From Myxococcales bacterium (GTDB taxonomy: Bacteria; Myxococcota; Polyangia; Polyangiales; Polyangiaceae), in NCBI GenBank assembly GCA_020430865.1, contig JAGQIY010000606.1, positions 1 through 11,524 on the forward strand: a stretch of DNA of 11,524 nt, written 5' to 3'. Both the position numbers and the translations under genes were made by a program. Below the pieces are notes generated by a model. It saw only the letters and a list, made by a program, of their open reading frames with translations. It was not told the origin of the DNA and ran no database searches. Positions 6,499 through 11,524 of this stretch are shown here, in pieces; the first letter of the stretch is position 1, and the number at the start of each line of letters is the position of its first letter.

Positions 6499-6766
6499 GC
6501 CAAAGCCAGAGCAATTTGAACTCCGCCCTGAGGCACCAGCTCGGTCGCTCGAGGTCGGTGCTTCTCTCCCCCAACCAAGCCGCAATCAGCGCGCCCTGAA
6601 GCAGCGGATAGAGGGCAATGGGCAGGAAGAACACCAGTCCGAAGCGCAGCATCAGCGCGGCGAGCAGCAGCGACGCGATGGTGCCAGTCAGGTGAGCGAC
6701 GAGTGGAGCGCCGTGGCCTTCGCGACGTACGAAGTCCCGGAAGTAGTCACTGAATGAATCGGTCAT
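6452..6766 (-). CDS. Small DUF962/Mpo1-like membrane protein
   Basis: The protein has 104 residues. It resembles the short DUF962 (Mpo1-like) proteins: an N-terminal YFRDFVRREGH region, a His-containing AHLTGT (His25), two hydrophobic helices (about 27-45 and 48-65), then PSWCLRAEFKLLW (75-87), which corresponds to the conserved P-x-W-x-L-x-x-[DE]-F end of the family. Yeast Mpo1 is an iron-dependent dioxygenase in alpha-oxidation of 2-hydroxy fatty acids. Here the GH motif after the second helix is not apparent (residues 61-67 read IAAWLGE), so a metal site may be incomplete and catalysis is doubtful. AAAGGAG 7 nt before the ATG and a promoter at 6791-6819 firmly fix the start. It lies 77 bp downstream of the lysoplasmalogenase gene. 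The family call is moderate. Confidence 0.62.
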   Translation of the reverse strand: MTDSFSDYFRDFVRREGHGAPLVAHLTGTIASLLLAALMLRFGLVFFLPIALYPLLQGALIAAWLGERSTDLERPSWCLRAEFKLLWLWLSGRLARARAPRARY

Positions 6767-6773
6767 CTCAGTA

Positions 6774-6780
6774 CTCCTTT
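6774..6780 (-). promoter_or_regulatory. Strong ribosome binding site of the DUF962-like gene
   Basis: AAAGGAG on the minus strand, 7 nt before ATG 6766. It is the best Shine-Dalgarno sequence in the window and confirms that this small gene is real. Confidence 0.8.
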
Positions 6781-6790
6781 CTATGCTTCA

Positions 6791-6819
6791 CTTCTAACCG
6801 TTACACTTAACACTGTCAA
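6791..6819 (-). promoter_or_regulatory. Sigma70-type promoter of the DUF962-like gene overlapped by a near-palindrome
   Basis: On the minus strand a perfect TTGACA (6819-6814) and TAGAAG (6796-6791) are 17 nt apart in an AT-rich island, giving a leader of roughly 18 nt. The -35 box sits inside TTAACACTGTCAA (6807-6819), an inverted repeat with one mismatched pair. CTGTCAATG (6813-6821) also recurs as CTGTCATTG (6828-6836), 15 bp away. A regulator bound there would block RNA polymerase, so this promoter looks controlled. Confidence 0.68.
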
Positions 6820-6843
6820 TGTATACGCTGTCATTGAGCGAGA

Positions 6844-7485
6844 TCAGCCCGGGAGCGTGTGGGCGATGACCTGCATGGCGCAGAAGTAGAGCGGAGTACC
6901 CCAGAGGCGATTGACGAAGCTCGACTTCACGAAGCGCTCCCGGGCCACGGCCAGGTCGGAGAAGTAGAACATGACCGCACCGGCCGCCACGCCCAGAGGC
7001 GCGGAGTGGACTGCAGCAGCGAAAGCCGTCGCGACCATGCTGGTGATCACCACCACGTAGGCGATCACCGCCCCGCGCAGGTTGCCAGCGTGGGGCAAGA
7101 GCCAGCGCAACACGATCGCCGCGGGTGCCACCAAGACCACGGCAGCGGCGGCGCCAGCCCGGGGCGAGACGCCGAGCTGGAGGAACGCCGCGACGAACGC
7201 CACATGCCCGAGCAGGAAGCTGATTATCCCTGCGGCAAAAGCTGCCCGGCGCTTGGGGATCAGCAGCACGTCACCGCCCATGCACAGAAACAGCCCGACC
7301 ACGAGCGCGTAGTCGTACGCGGTGCGGTACTGCGCGCGCGCAAGACCCATCGCCACGAACCCCAGGGCGGCAACCGGCTTGCTCAGCCAGCTGCCAAGCT
7401 GACTCTGCTTTCGCTCCGCAACCAGCAAGCCGAGGGACCCGCCTGCGGTCATGCCGATCCACGCCCACTGAGGTATTGTTGACAT
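6844..7485 (-). CDS. YhhN/TMEM86-family lysoplasmalogenase
   Basis: The protein has 213 residues, the usual family length, almost entirely hydrophobic with about eight predicted helices. Family landmarks are GGDVLLIP (70-77), the helix with SFLLGHVAFVAAF (89-101), and FYFSDLAVARERF (173-185), with the conserved Asp72, His94 and Ser176-Asp177. Characterised members (TMEM86A/B, YhhN) hydrolyse the vinyl-ether bond of lysoplasmalogens in the membrane, giving a fatty aldehyde and a glycerophospho-base. Plasmalogens are known in myxobacteria, so this substrate is plausible here. Start ATG 7485 is preceded by an AT-rich stretch (GATTAATT) with no Shine-Dalgarno sequence. The DUF962-like gene follows 77 bp downstream on the same strand and could be co-transcribed. 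The gene is divergent from the DUF2061 gene with 135 bp between. Confidence 0.85.
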   Translation of the reverse strand: MSTIPQWAWIGMTAGGSLGLLVAERKQSQLGSWLSKPVAALGFVAMGLARAQYRTAYDYALVVGLFLCMGGDVLLIPKRRAAFAAGIISFLLGHVAFVAAFLQLGVSPRAGAAAAVVLVAPAAIVLRWLLPHAGNLRGAVIAYVVVITSMVATAFAAAVHSAPLGVAAGAVMFYFSDLAVARERFVKSSFVNRLWGTPLYFCAMQVIAHTLPG

Positions 7486-7541
7486 AATTAATCAAGTTTC
7501 AGACCAGCACCAACCGTGGCCTCATTGGTCTTAATGCCTTG

Positions 7542-7574
7542 CATCGAGACCTGAGACCGCCCATACATCGAGAC
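7542..7574. repeat. Direct repeats in the divergent lysoplasmalogenase/DUF2061 intergenic region
   Basis: CATCGAGAC occurs at 7542-7550 and 7566-7574, 24 bp start to start, in the middle of a 135-bp divergent intergenic region. This suits two half-sites for one regulator but could be chance. Confidence 0.3.
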
Positions 7575-7606
7575 GTGGCCGATCCTTGGGCCAATAGTTG
7601 AGCAAA

Positions 7607-7618
7607 ATAGTCGACTAT
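7607..7618. promoter_or_regulatory. Perfect 12-bp palindrome directly before the DUF2061 start
   Basis: ATAGTCGACTAT is self-complementary and ends 2 nt before ATG 7621. A related half-site ATAGTTGA lies at 7594-7601. It occupies the place where a ribosome binding site is expected, so it could be an operator or a start-codon hairpin. Confidence 0.45.
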
Positions 7619-7620
7619 CC

Positions 7621-7848
7621 ATGGCCTACGAATCCCGCACCCGCAGCATCGTCAAAGCCCTGTCCTGGCGCTTCCTGGCCACCCTGATCACCACCGGCGT
7701 GGTGTACGTCATGACCGGAAAGATGGATAACGCCGTGGAAATTGGCCTGGTCGACACGCTGGTGAAGCTCGGAGTCTACTTCGGTCACGAGCGAGCGTGG
7801 GAGCGGATCCGCTTCGGCCGCGTCCGCTACACCGACTACCAGATCTAG
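7621..7848 (+). CDS. DUF2061 small membrane protein
   Basis: The protein has 75 residues and matches the DUF2061 pattern along its length: RSIVKALSWRFLATLITT (8-25), a first membrane helix, then IGLVDTLVKLGVYFGHERAW (41-60), with the conserved Asp45, Lys49 and HERAW. These are small inner-membrane proteins with two helices and no established biochemical role. There is no Shine-Dalgarno sequence; instead a perfect palindrome ends 2 nt before the ATG, so translation may start on a leaderless or very short-leader mRNA. The family pattern begins only seven residues in, so this start is secure. Its stop codon is 40 bp from the stop of the convergent Rossmann-fold gene. Confidence 0.86.
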   Translation: MAYESRTRSIVKALSWRFLATLITTGVVYVMTGKMDNAVEIGLVDTLVKLGVYFGHERAWERIRFGRVRYTDYQI

Positions 7849-7888
7849 CAGGCTGCTAGCGAGCCACGTGACGAAACCTGCAGTCGTG

Positions 7889-8695
7889 TCAGCTCAGGTA
7901 TTTGCTGGCGAGGGAGGTGAGGACCGGTAGGTGCAGTCCGAGCTCCGTCGCCTGCCCCGCAGCCCGCCTCAGGCGTTCCTCCGCCGTGCGGCCCCGGGCG
8001 CCGTGCGCCGGATCCGCGTCGATCGCTGCCTCGAGCCCAGTCATCAGCTTCCTGGGGTCGAGCTCCCGCCCCAGGAGCACACACTGCAATGTGATGAGCT
8101 CCTCGCACAGGGGCCCCACGAGCCCCTGGTGGTCGCGCCAGAGCTCACCGGCGCTCCGCGGAAACGCCAGGCCGCCGAGGTTCAGCGTCAAGATGTACAG
8201 GTTCTTGAGCACCAGCTCGAAGTCCCGCACCTCGGGCGATTCGGCGGTGAAGTATGCCAGGTATTGACGCTTGAGAGATTCCGCAAGGATTTCACTCTGA
8301 GGTCCATGAAGCACGCTGGGCCGGATGGCGTGGATCGACTTCCCCGCCTTCTTCTCGAACCAGACCACCGCCACGTTCGGGTCCCGCCCTGCCCCGTAGC
8401 TGCTCCGCCAGCTGCGGGGCAACAGCTCGTTCTGCACCAGGGCCGCGCGCTCCCGGTACGCTGAAGGCAACGACCCGAGCACGTCGGGGAGCGAAGCCTC
8501 TCCCACCGCGACCAGCACGATCGCCGGCTCGGGTAGTCGTCGACTGACCTCCTGGAGGTTGACTCCCCGGGTCACCGGGACCACGGGGCGACCGGCCTTG
8601 AGCCAGCCCTCGGCGAAAACCACCCCAAGCTGCCCCAGTCCCACGACCACGACACTCCGACTCGAGAGCTCTCCTTCATGCGTCGAACGTGACAT
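7889..8695 (-). CDS. Ketopantoate-reductase-like NAD(P)-binding protein
   Basis: The protein has 268 residues. SVVVVGLGQLGVVFAEGWLKAGRPVVPVTRG (14-44) is a beta-alpha-beta dinucleotide-binding element with Gly19, Gly21 and Gly24. VQNELLP (87-93) sits where ketopantoate reductases carry their NG loop. The C-terminal half is helical, and LVLKNLYILTLN (161-172) offers Lys164 and Asn172 at the spacing of the catalytic Lys and a conserved Asn of PanE. The intermediate Asn of PanE appears as Ile168 and the sequence is shorter than typical PanE, so ketopantoate may not be the substrate; a related 2-hydroxyacid or opine-type reductase is possible. GGAG lies 4 nt before ATG 8695, slightly close. The protein is cytoplasmic and soluble. 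Its neighbours give no pathway clue: convergent with DUF2061, divergent from the redoxin lipoprotein. Confidence 0.62.
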   Translation of the reverse strand: MSRSTHEGELSSRSVVVVGLGQLGVVFAEGWLKAGRPVVPVTRGVNLQEVSRRLPEPAIVLVAVGEASLPDVLGSLPSAYRERAALVQNELLPRSWRSSYGAGRDPNVAVVWFEKKAGKSIHAIRPSVLHGPQSEILAESLKRQYLAYFTAESPEVRDFELVLKNLYILTLNLGGLAFPRSAGELWRDHQGLVGPLCEELITLQCVLLGRELDPRKLMTGLEAAIDADPAHGARGRTAEERLRRAAGQATELGLHLPVLTSLASKYLS

Positions 8696-8797
8696 TTCTC
8701 TCCGTTTCCCCTGGCACGATCCTGCTCGCTAGCGCGAAGCGGACGAAACCTCTAGCGTCATTGGCCATTCACCCTACCGGGACACGGAAAACGGCTC

Positions 8798-8803
8798 TAC
8801 ACC
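8798..8803 (+). promoter_or_regulatory. Candidate -10 box of the redoxin gene with leaderless geometry
   Basis: TACACC ends 7 nt before ATG 8811 and there is no Shine-Dalgarno sequence. No convincing -35 is visible 17 nt upstream. The arrangement resembles that at 801 and 11305. Confidence 0.25.
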
Positions 8804-8810
8804 CACACCC

Positions 8811-9536
8811 ATGACTCGTTTTCTCTGCGTTGCCGCCCTGGTCGCGGCGTTCACCACGGTGGGCTGCAACGACAAGCAGGCCACGAACTCCTCAGCCAAG
8901 GCCCAGGACACGGCGACGACCAAGGCGAACGCCGAAGCGCCCGCCGAAGGCACGGGCGACACGAAGGAGACGCCGAAGGCCAGCGTCCAGGCCGCGAAGG
9001 TCGGAGAGGCTGCTCCCGACTTCGAGCTCAAGGACCTCGACGGCAAGAGCGTCAAGCTCTCTGACTACAAGGGCAAGGTGGTCGTGCTCGAGTGGTTCAA
9101 CCCCGGCTGCCCGTTCGTGAAGGCAGCGCACAAGAGGGGCTCGCTGGTCGATACCGCGAAGAAGGAGACCGCGAAGGGCGTGGTCTGGCTCGCGATCAAC
9201 TCTGGTGCCCCAGGGAAGCAGGGACACGGGATCGAGGCCAACAAGCAAGGCTCGACCGAGTTCGGCATGACGAATCCCGTGCTCCTCGACGAGGACGGCA
9301 AGGTGGGCAAGGCGTACGGTGCAAAGCACACACCCCACATGTTCGTGATCGACAAGGCAGGAAAGCTGGCCTACGCAGGTGCGATCGACAATTCCCCCGA
9401 CGGGGAGGGCGAGTCCCCCAAAGATGGCAAGCTGATCAACTATGTGGAGGAAGCGCTGTCCGACATCGCCGCGGGCAAGCCTGTTCGCACGCCAACCACC
9501 GAGGCGTACGGCTGCTCCGTGAAATACTCGAGCTGA
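8811..9536 (+). CDS. Redoxin/AhpC-TSA-fold lipoprotein
   Basis: The protein has 241 residues. Residues 1-19 form a short signal peptide with lipobox TVGC (lipidated Cys19), followed by a Lys/Ala/Thr/Glu linker to about 62. Residues of about 63-225 are a thioredoxin-like redoxin domain: APDFELKDLDGKSVKLSDYKGKVVVLEWFNPGCPFVK (68-104) contains the active-site Cys100, and TPH (174-176) provides the cis-proline loop. There is no CxxC, so it is not a classical thioredoxin or TlpA. Cys235 in the C-terminal EAYGCSVKY is the only other cysteine outside the signal peptide and could act as resolving residue. This layout (WFNPxCPFVK with a late GCSVKY) recurs in a group of uncharacterised AhpC/TSA-like proteins. 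Likely a thiol peroxidase or thiol-disulfide protein anchored in the envelope; substrate unknown. The gene stands alone, with a tandem repeat array beginning 17 bp after its stop. Confidence 0.85.
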   Translation: MTRFLCVAALVAAFTTVGCNDKQATNSSAKAQDTATTKANAEAPAEGTGDTKETPKASVQAAKVGEAAPDFELKDLDGKSVKLSDYKGKVVVLEWFNPGCPFVKAAHKRGSLVDTAKKETAKGVVWLAINSGAPGKQGHGIEANKQGSTEFGMTNPVLLDEDGKVGKAYGAKHTPHMFVIDKAGKLAYAGAIDNSPDGEGESPKDGKLINYVEEALSDIAAGKPVRTPTTEAYGCSVKYSS

Positions 9537-9553
9537 GCCCCGGTCATTCTCGG

Positions 9554-9658
9554 CATCCTGCGCTCAGTCATCCTGCGCTCAGTCATCCTGCGCTCAGTCA
9601 TCCTGCGCTCAGTCATCCTGCGCTCAGTCATCCCGCGCTCAGTCATCCTGCGCTTGGA
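9554..9658. repeat. Tandem array, seven 15-bp units
   Basis: The unit CATCCTGCGCTCAGT occurs five times exactly (9554-9628), once with one change (9629-9643, T to C) and once with a diverged end (9644-9658). A further partial copy, GCTCAGTCATC, lies at 9677-9687 over the stop codon of the convergent phosphoesterase gene. There are no spacers between units, so this is a minisatellite, not CRISPR. It fills the gap between two convergent genes. The exactness of five units indicates recent expansion or ongoing homogenisation. Confidence 0.95.
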
Positions 9659-9663
9659 CCACC

Positions 9664-9677
9664 CTGCGCGGGCGCAG
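9664..9677. terminator. Short GC hairpin between the repeat array and the phosphoesterase stop
   Basis: CTGCGC-GG-GCGCAG is a 6-bp inverted repeat 1 nt beyond the stop codon of the minus-strand phosphoesterase. It could be a weak terminator for either convergent gene, but there is no T-tract and the 2-nt loop is too tight to use all six pairs. Confidence 0.25.
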
Positions 9678-9678
9678 C

Positions 9679-10605
9679 TCAGTCATCATGACGCCGCAAG
9701 CGACGCTCGCGCTTGCGGCGCTTCTTGTGGACGGCGGACACCCGCGACTCCTGCTTCCGCAGGGAAGGAGCGCGTCCCGGGTGTGGAGCCTGCTCGTCAT
9801 GGTGCTCTTCGACGTCAGCGACGTCCTTGCCCAGTTCGAAGACCGCAAGCTCAGGCCGCCCCCGTTCCCCGAGGCGCAGGCCGAACACGGACGCGCCGAT
9901 GCCTGCGCTGACGTAGACTGCGCCCTCGGCCTTCTCCGCCTGACGACAGCCGTAGAGCCCGTGGACGTAGCGATGGCCCCCCATCTTTCCCAAGGTCCAC
10001 TTGTGCAGGTCGCCGACGGTGATCTGCCCGGAGTGAGTGTGCCCGGAGAGCACCAGGGACACTCCATGGGGCCACAGCTTGTCCGCTTCCTCGGCGATGT
10101 GGCTCAGACCCAAGGTTGGGAGCGTGGGGTCGATCTTCGCGAGCGCCCGAGCGGCACTGGCGTGCCCGGTGTACGCGTCATCGAGACCGACCAGCTGTAG
10201 TCGCTGTGCACCCAGCTCGTAGATCGCGCTCTCGTTGCTCAGCACGTCGACGCCCGCGCGCTCGAGGGCTCCGCGCACTTGCCGCGCCCCAGCCCAGTGA
10301 TCGTGATTGCCGAGCACGGCCACCTTGGGCGCGTCGATGGACCCGATCACCTCGCTCATCAGGCCCAGGTAGTCGAGGCTGTGGGCCACGTAGTCCCCCG
10401 TCAGCACGACGAGATCAGGAGCGTGATCGTTGGTCAGCTGAGCCGCCGCCCACTGCAGATCGTCGCTCGTCACACGCCCGAAGTGCTGATCCGTCAGGTG
10501 AGCGACGCGCAGCGGCTCCGAGAGCTGGGATTTCAGCGCAGCGGTTCCCGCAAACTGGCGAACGGCAATGCGCTCTTTCGGATCGCGTTTGTTGAGCAAC
10601 GGCAT
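9679..10605 (-). CDS. Calcineurin-like metallophosphoesterase (YkuE/LpxG-type)
   Basis: The protein has 308 residues. All metal-binding motifs of the calcineurin-like family are present in order: TDQH (Asp39, His41), TGDYV (Asp71), GNHDH (Asn100, His101), LSH (His169) and SGHTHSGQ (His189, His191). The HTHSGQ form and the overall order resemble the YkuE/YaeI/LpxG branch, which includes UDP-2,3-diacylglucosamine pyrophosphatases of lipid A synthesis, so a phospholipid or sugar-nucleotide diester is a reasonable substrate; this is inference. No signal peptide or membrane helix is visible from this ATG. Residues of about 262-308 extend beyond the domain and end in a very basic run, KKRRKRERRLRRHDD, which could bind membranes or nucleic acid. 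No clear ribosome binding site precedes the ATG, so the start is the least certain point. Tandem repeat arrays lie on both sides of the gene. Confidence 0.88.
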   Translation of the reverse strand: MPLLNKRDPKERIAVRQFAGTAALKSQLSEPLRVAHLTDQHFGRVTSDDLQWAAAQLTNDHAPDLVVLTGDYVAHSLDYLGLMSEVIGSIDAPKVAVLGNHDHWAGARQVRGALERAGVDVLSNESAIYELGAQRLQLVGLDDAYTGHASAARALAKIDPTLPTLGLSHIAEEADKLWPHGVSLVLSGHTHSGQITVGDLHKWTLGKMGGHRYVHGLYGCRQAEKAEGAVYVSAGIGASVFGLRLGERGRPELAVFELGKDVADVEEHHDEQAPHPGRAPSLRKQESRVSAVHKKRRKRERRLRRHDD

Positions 10606-10711
10606 GGCTGAGTCGATGAGGGCGGCGCCCAGGGCTCGGCTGCAGGGCAGCCCGAGACCACGAGATACAACATTTCAACCTACGGGTTTGCCCGGATTAG
10701 TCAACGGGGCA

Positions 10712-10871
10712 GCGTTGTCCAGGCGCGGCGTTGCCCCGTCGCGGCATTGTCCGGTCGCGGCGTTGCCCGGTCGCGGCATTGTCCAGGCGCGGCATTACCC
10801 AGACGCCGCAGCACTCAGCCGCCGCAGCACTCAGCCGCCGCAGTACTCAGCGGCCGCAGCACCCGGCCGCA
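10712..10871. repeat. Tandem array, ten 16-bp units in two subfamilies
   Basis: Ten head-to-tail 16-bp units without spacers. Units 1-6 (10712-10807) follow GCRTTGYCCRGKCGCG with single changes. Units 7-10 (10808-10871) follow GCAGCACTCAGCCGCC, two of them identical. Within the first block GCG...TGC and GCA...TGT forms alternate (units 2-5), giving a 32-bp higher-order period. Sixteen is not a multiple of three, so the array is not a conserved protein repeat. It begins 107 bp before the start of the minus-strand phosphoesterase gene, in its upstream region. Confidence 0.92.
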
Positions 10872-11304
10872 TATCTCACCCGGTTGCCATGGGGATACGG
10901 AAGCCTCGCACCTCCGGCAAGCAACGATTGCACGCTGGTTGGTCAGGCGTCAGCTTGCGCGCTGCCACAACGCAGCGGGCGCGGCGATGAACGCGCGCAG
11001 CATGGTGGCCACGCCCCGTGGTCGTCTTGGACCGCTGGCGAGCCACCGCTGAGCGAGGCTCGCGGTTCCCAGGTCAGCGAGCCTGTTTCCACCAGGCGTG
11101 GACGCGAGCGGAGGCTGTCGCTGGCGGGCGCCAATGCGACATTGAGTGCCACATTAGGTTGGACGGCGGACGGGCGACGGAGAGCCCAGCCAGCCCAGCG
11201 TGTCCTGGGTTCGCTGAGATCGCGCCGGATTTCCGCCTCGGCAGCCCTGCCGTGTGGGGCCTTTGTGCTCGCCAAGCGAGGCCGAGCGGCTACGCTCCCG
11301 CGCC
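10872..11304. other. Non-coding interval between the 16-bp array and the acidic-protein gene
   Basis: About 430 bp with no gene I can support; open frames continuing from the repeat array give Arg/Ala/Ser-rich sequence without family features. One inverted repeat is visible: AGGCTCGC (11056-11063) with GCGAGCCT (11077-11084), 13 nt between, followed by GTTT. Confidence 0.55.
11291..11296 (+). promoter_or_regulatory. Candidate -10 box of the acidic-protein gene
   Basis: TACGCT (4 of 6 to TATAAT) ends 8 nt before ATG 11305, without a Shine-Dalgarno sequence. This would give a leaderless transcript. No -35 match is seen 17 nt upstream. Confidence 0.3.
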
Positions 11305-11524
11305 ATGTCGAAGGCCAAGCAGACGCCAGCCGAGGGCGCGACCCCGGGAGAATCCAAGGCGAAGTCCAAGGAGACCAACCCCAATCCGAGCAGCGAGGGC
11401 GCCAGCGCGAGCGGTGCGGGCGATGACGAAGGAGCCGGAGACGAAGAGCACGAGGCTGAGGACGACGTGGAGTCCAGGCGCGACGCCAAAGAAGACGACC
11501 AGGCGGACGAAGAAGACGACCAGG
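11305..11524 (+). CDS. Acidic low-complexity protein, N-terminal part only
   Basis: ATG 11305 opens a frame of 73 residues to the window edge without a stop. It starts MSKAKQTPAEG and moves from a Lys/Ser/Pro-rich part (1-35) to a strongly acidic part with runs such as DDEGAGDEEHEAEDD (about 42-56) and KEDDQADEEDD. G or C dominates third codon positions, which supports this strand and frame over the Ser/Ala-rich antisense reading. Such a charged disordered N-terminus is frequent in myxobacterial cytoplasmic or membrane proteins ahead of a folded domain, which would lie outside the window. No function can be given. Confidence 0.55.
   Translation, partial: MSKAKQTPAEGATPGESKAKSKETNPNPSSEGASASGAGDDEGAGDEEHEAEDDVESRRDAKEDDQADEEDDQ

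Noticed and set aside
9440..9646. Frames through the 15-bp array giving SHPAL or TERRM peptide repeats
   Set aside because: A 15-bp period automatically gives pentapeptide repeats in any open frame. Neither frame has a ribosome binding site or a start outside a neighbouring gene.
9554..10871. Possible CRISPR arrays
   Set aside because: Units are head to tail without spacers and only 15-16 bp long; no cas-like genes are nearby.
10731..11426. A 231-codon plus-strand frame through the 16-bp array
   Set aside because: The unit is not a multiple of three, the product is low-complexity Arg/Ala/Ser, and it overlaps the better-supported acidic-protein start at 11305.

Overview
The window is high-GC DNA with strong G/C in third codon positions. 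Its lipoproteins carry Gly/Ala/Ser linkers, it encodes a lysoplasmalogenase, it has an AraC regulator of the long N-terminal-domain type, and several genes lack a Shine-Dalgarno sequence. This combination suggests a member of the Myxococcota, probably a Polyangia/Sorangium-like soil bacterium. That placement is inferred from composition and gene style, not from a marker gene. There are no rRNA or tRNA genes, no phage or IS genes and no CRISPR array.

Layout. A purple-acid-phosphatase-like lipoprotein gene runs off the left edge (minus strand, 1-801). A gene-free stretch of about 600 bp precedes two plus-strand regulators: an AraC-type regulator (1404-2474) and a TetR-type regulator with a long basic N-terminal tail (2622-3482). 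After the TetR gene comes a gap before a convergent gene, holding two matching palindromes (3561-3576 and 3588-3603) that look like tandem operator sites. The minus-strand gene 3773-5017 encodes a PLP-dependent ACC deaminase/D-cysteine desulfhydrase-family protein that unexpectedly has an export/lipoprotein signal. A near-perfect 12-bp inverted repeat separates it from a divergent TerB-like gene (5239-5598), which is followed by an unrecognised six-helix membrane protein (5731-6498).

The centre holds two minus-strand membrane genes: a YhhN/TMEM86-type lysoplasmalogenase (6844-7485) and a small DUF962/Mpo1-like protein (6452-6766). The second has its own clear promoter and ribosome binding site. 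Divergent from the lysoplasmalogenase is a DUF2061 protein (7621-7848). Convergent to that is a ketopantoate-reductase-like Rossmann protein (7889-8695). A redoxin-fold lipoprotein (8811-9536) follows.

The right part is a metallophosphoesterase of the YkuE/LpxG kind (9679-10605, minus) flanked by two different tandem repeat arrays. A 15-bp unit repeats seven times just past its 3' end, and a 16-bp unit repeats ten times in two subfamilies upstream of its start. After a 430-bp non-coding stretch, an acidic low-complexity protein begins at 11305 and runs off the right edge.

Most genes appear to be singly transcribed housekeeping or envelope functions (lipoproteins, membrane lipid enzymes, phosphoesterases). 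I see no multi-gene defence or biosynthetic system. The points most worth a second look are the two repeat arrays around one gene, the tandem palindromes behind the TetR gene, the exported PLP enzyme, and the pairing of the lysoplasmalogenase with the DUF962 protein.
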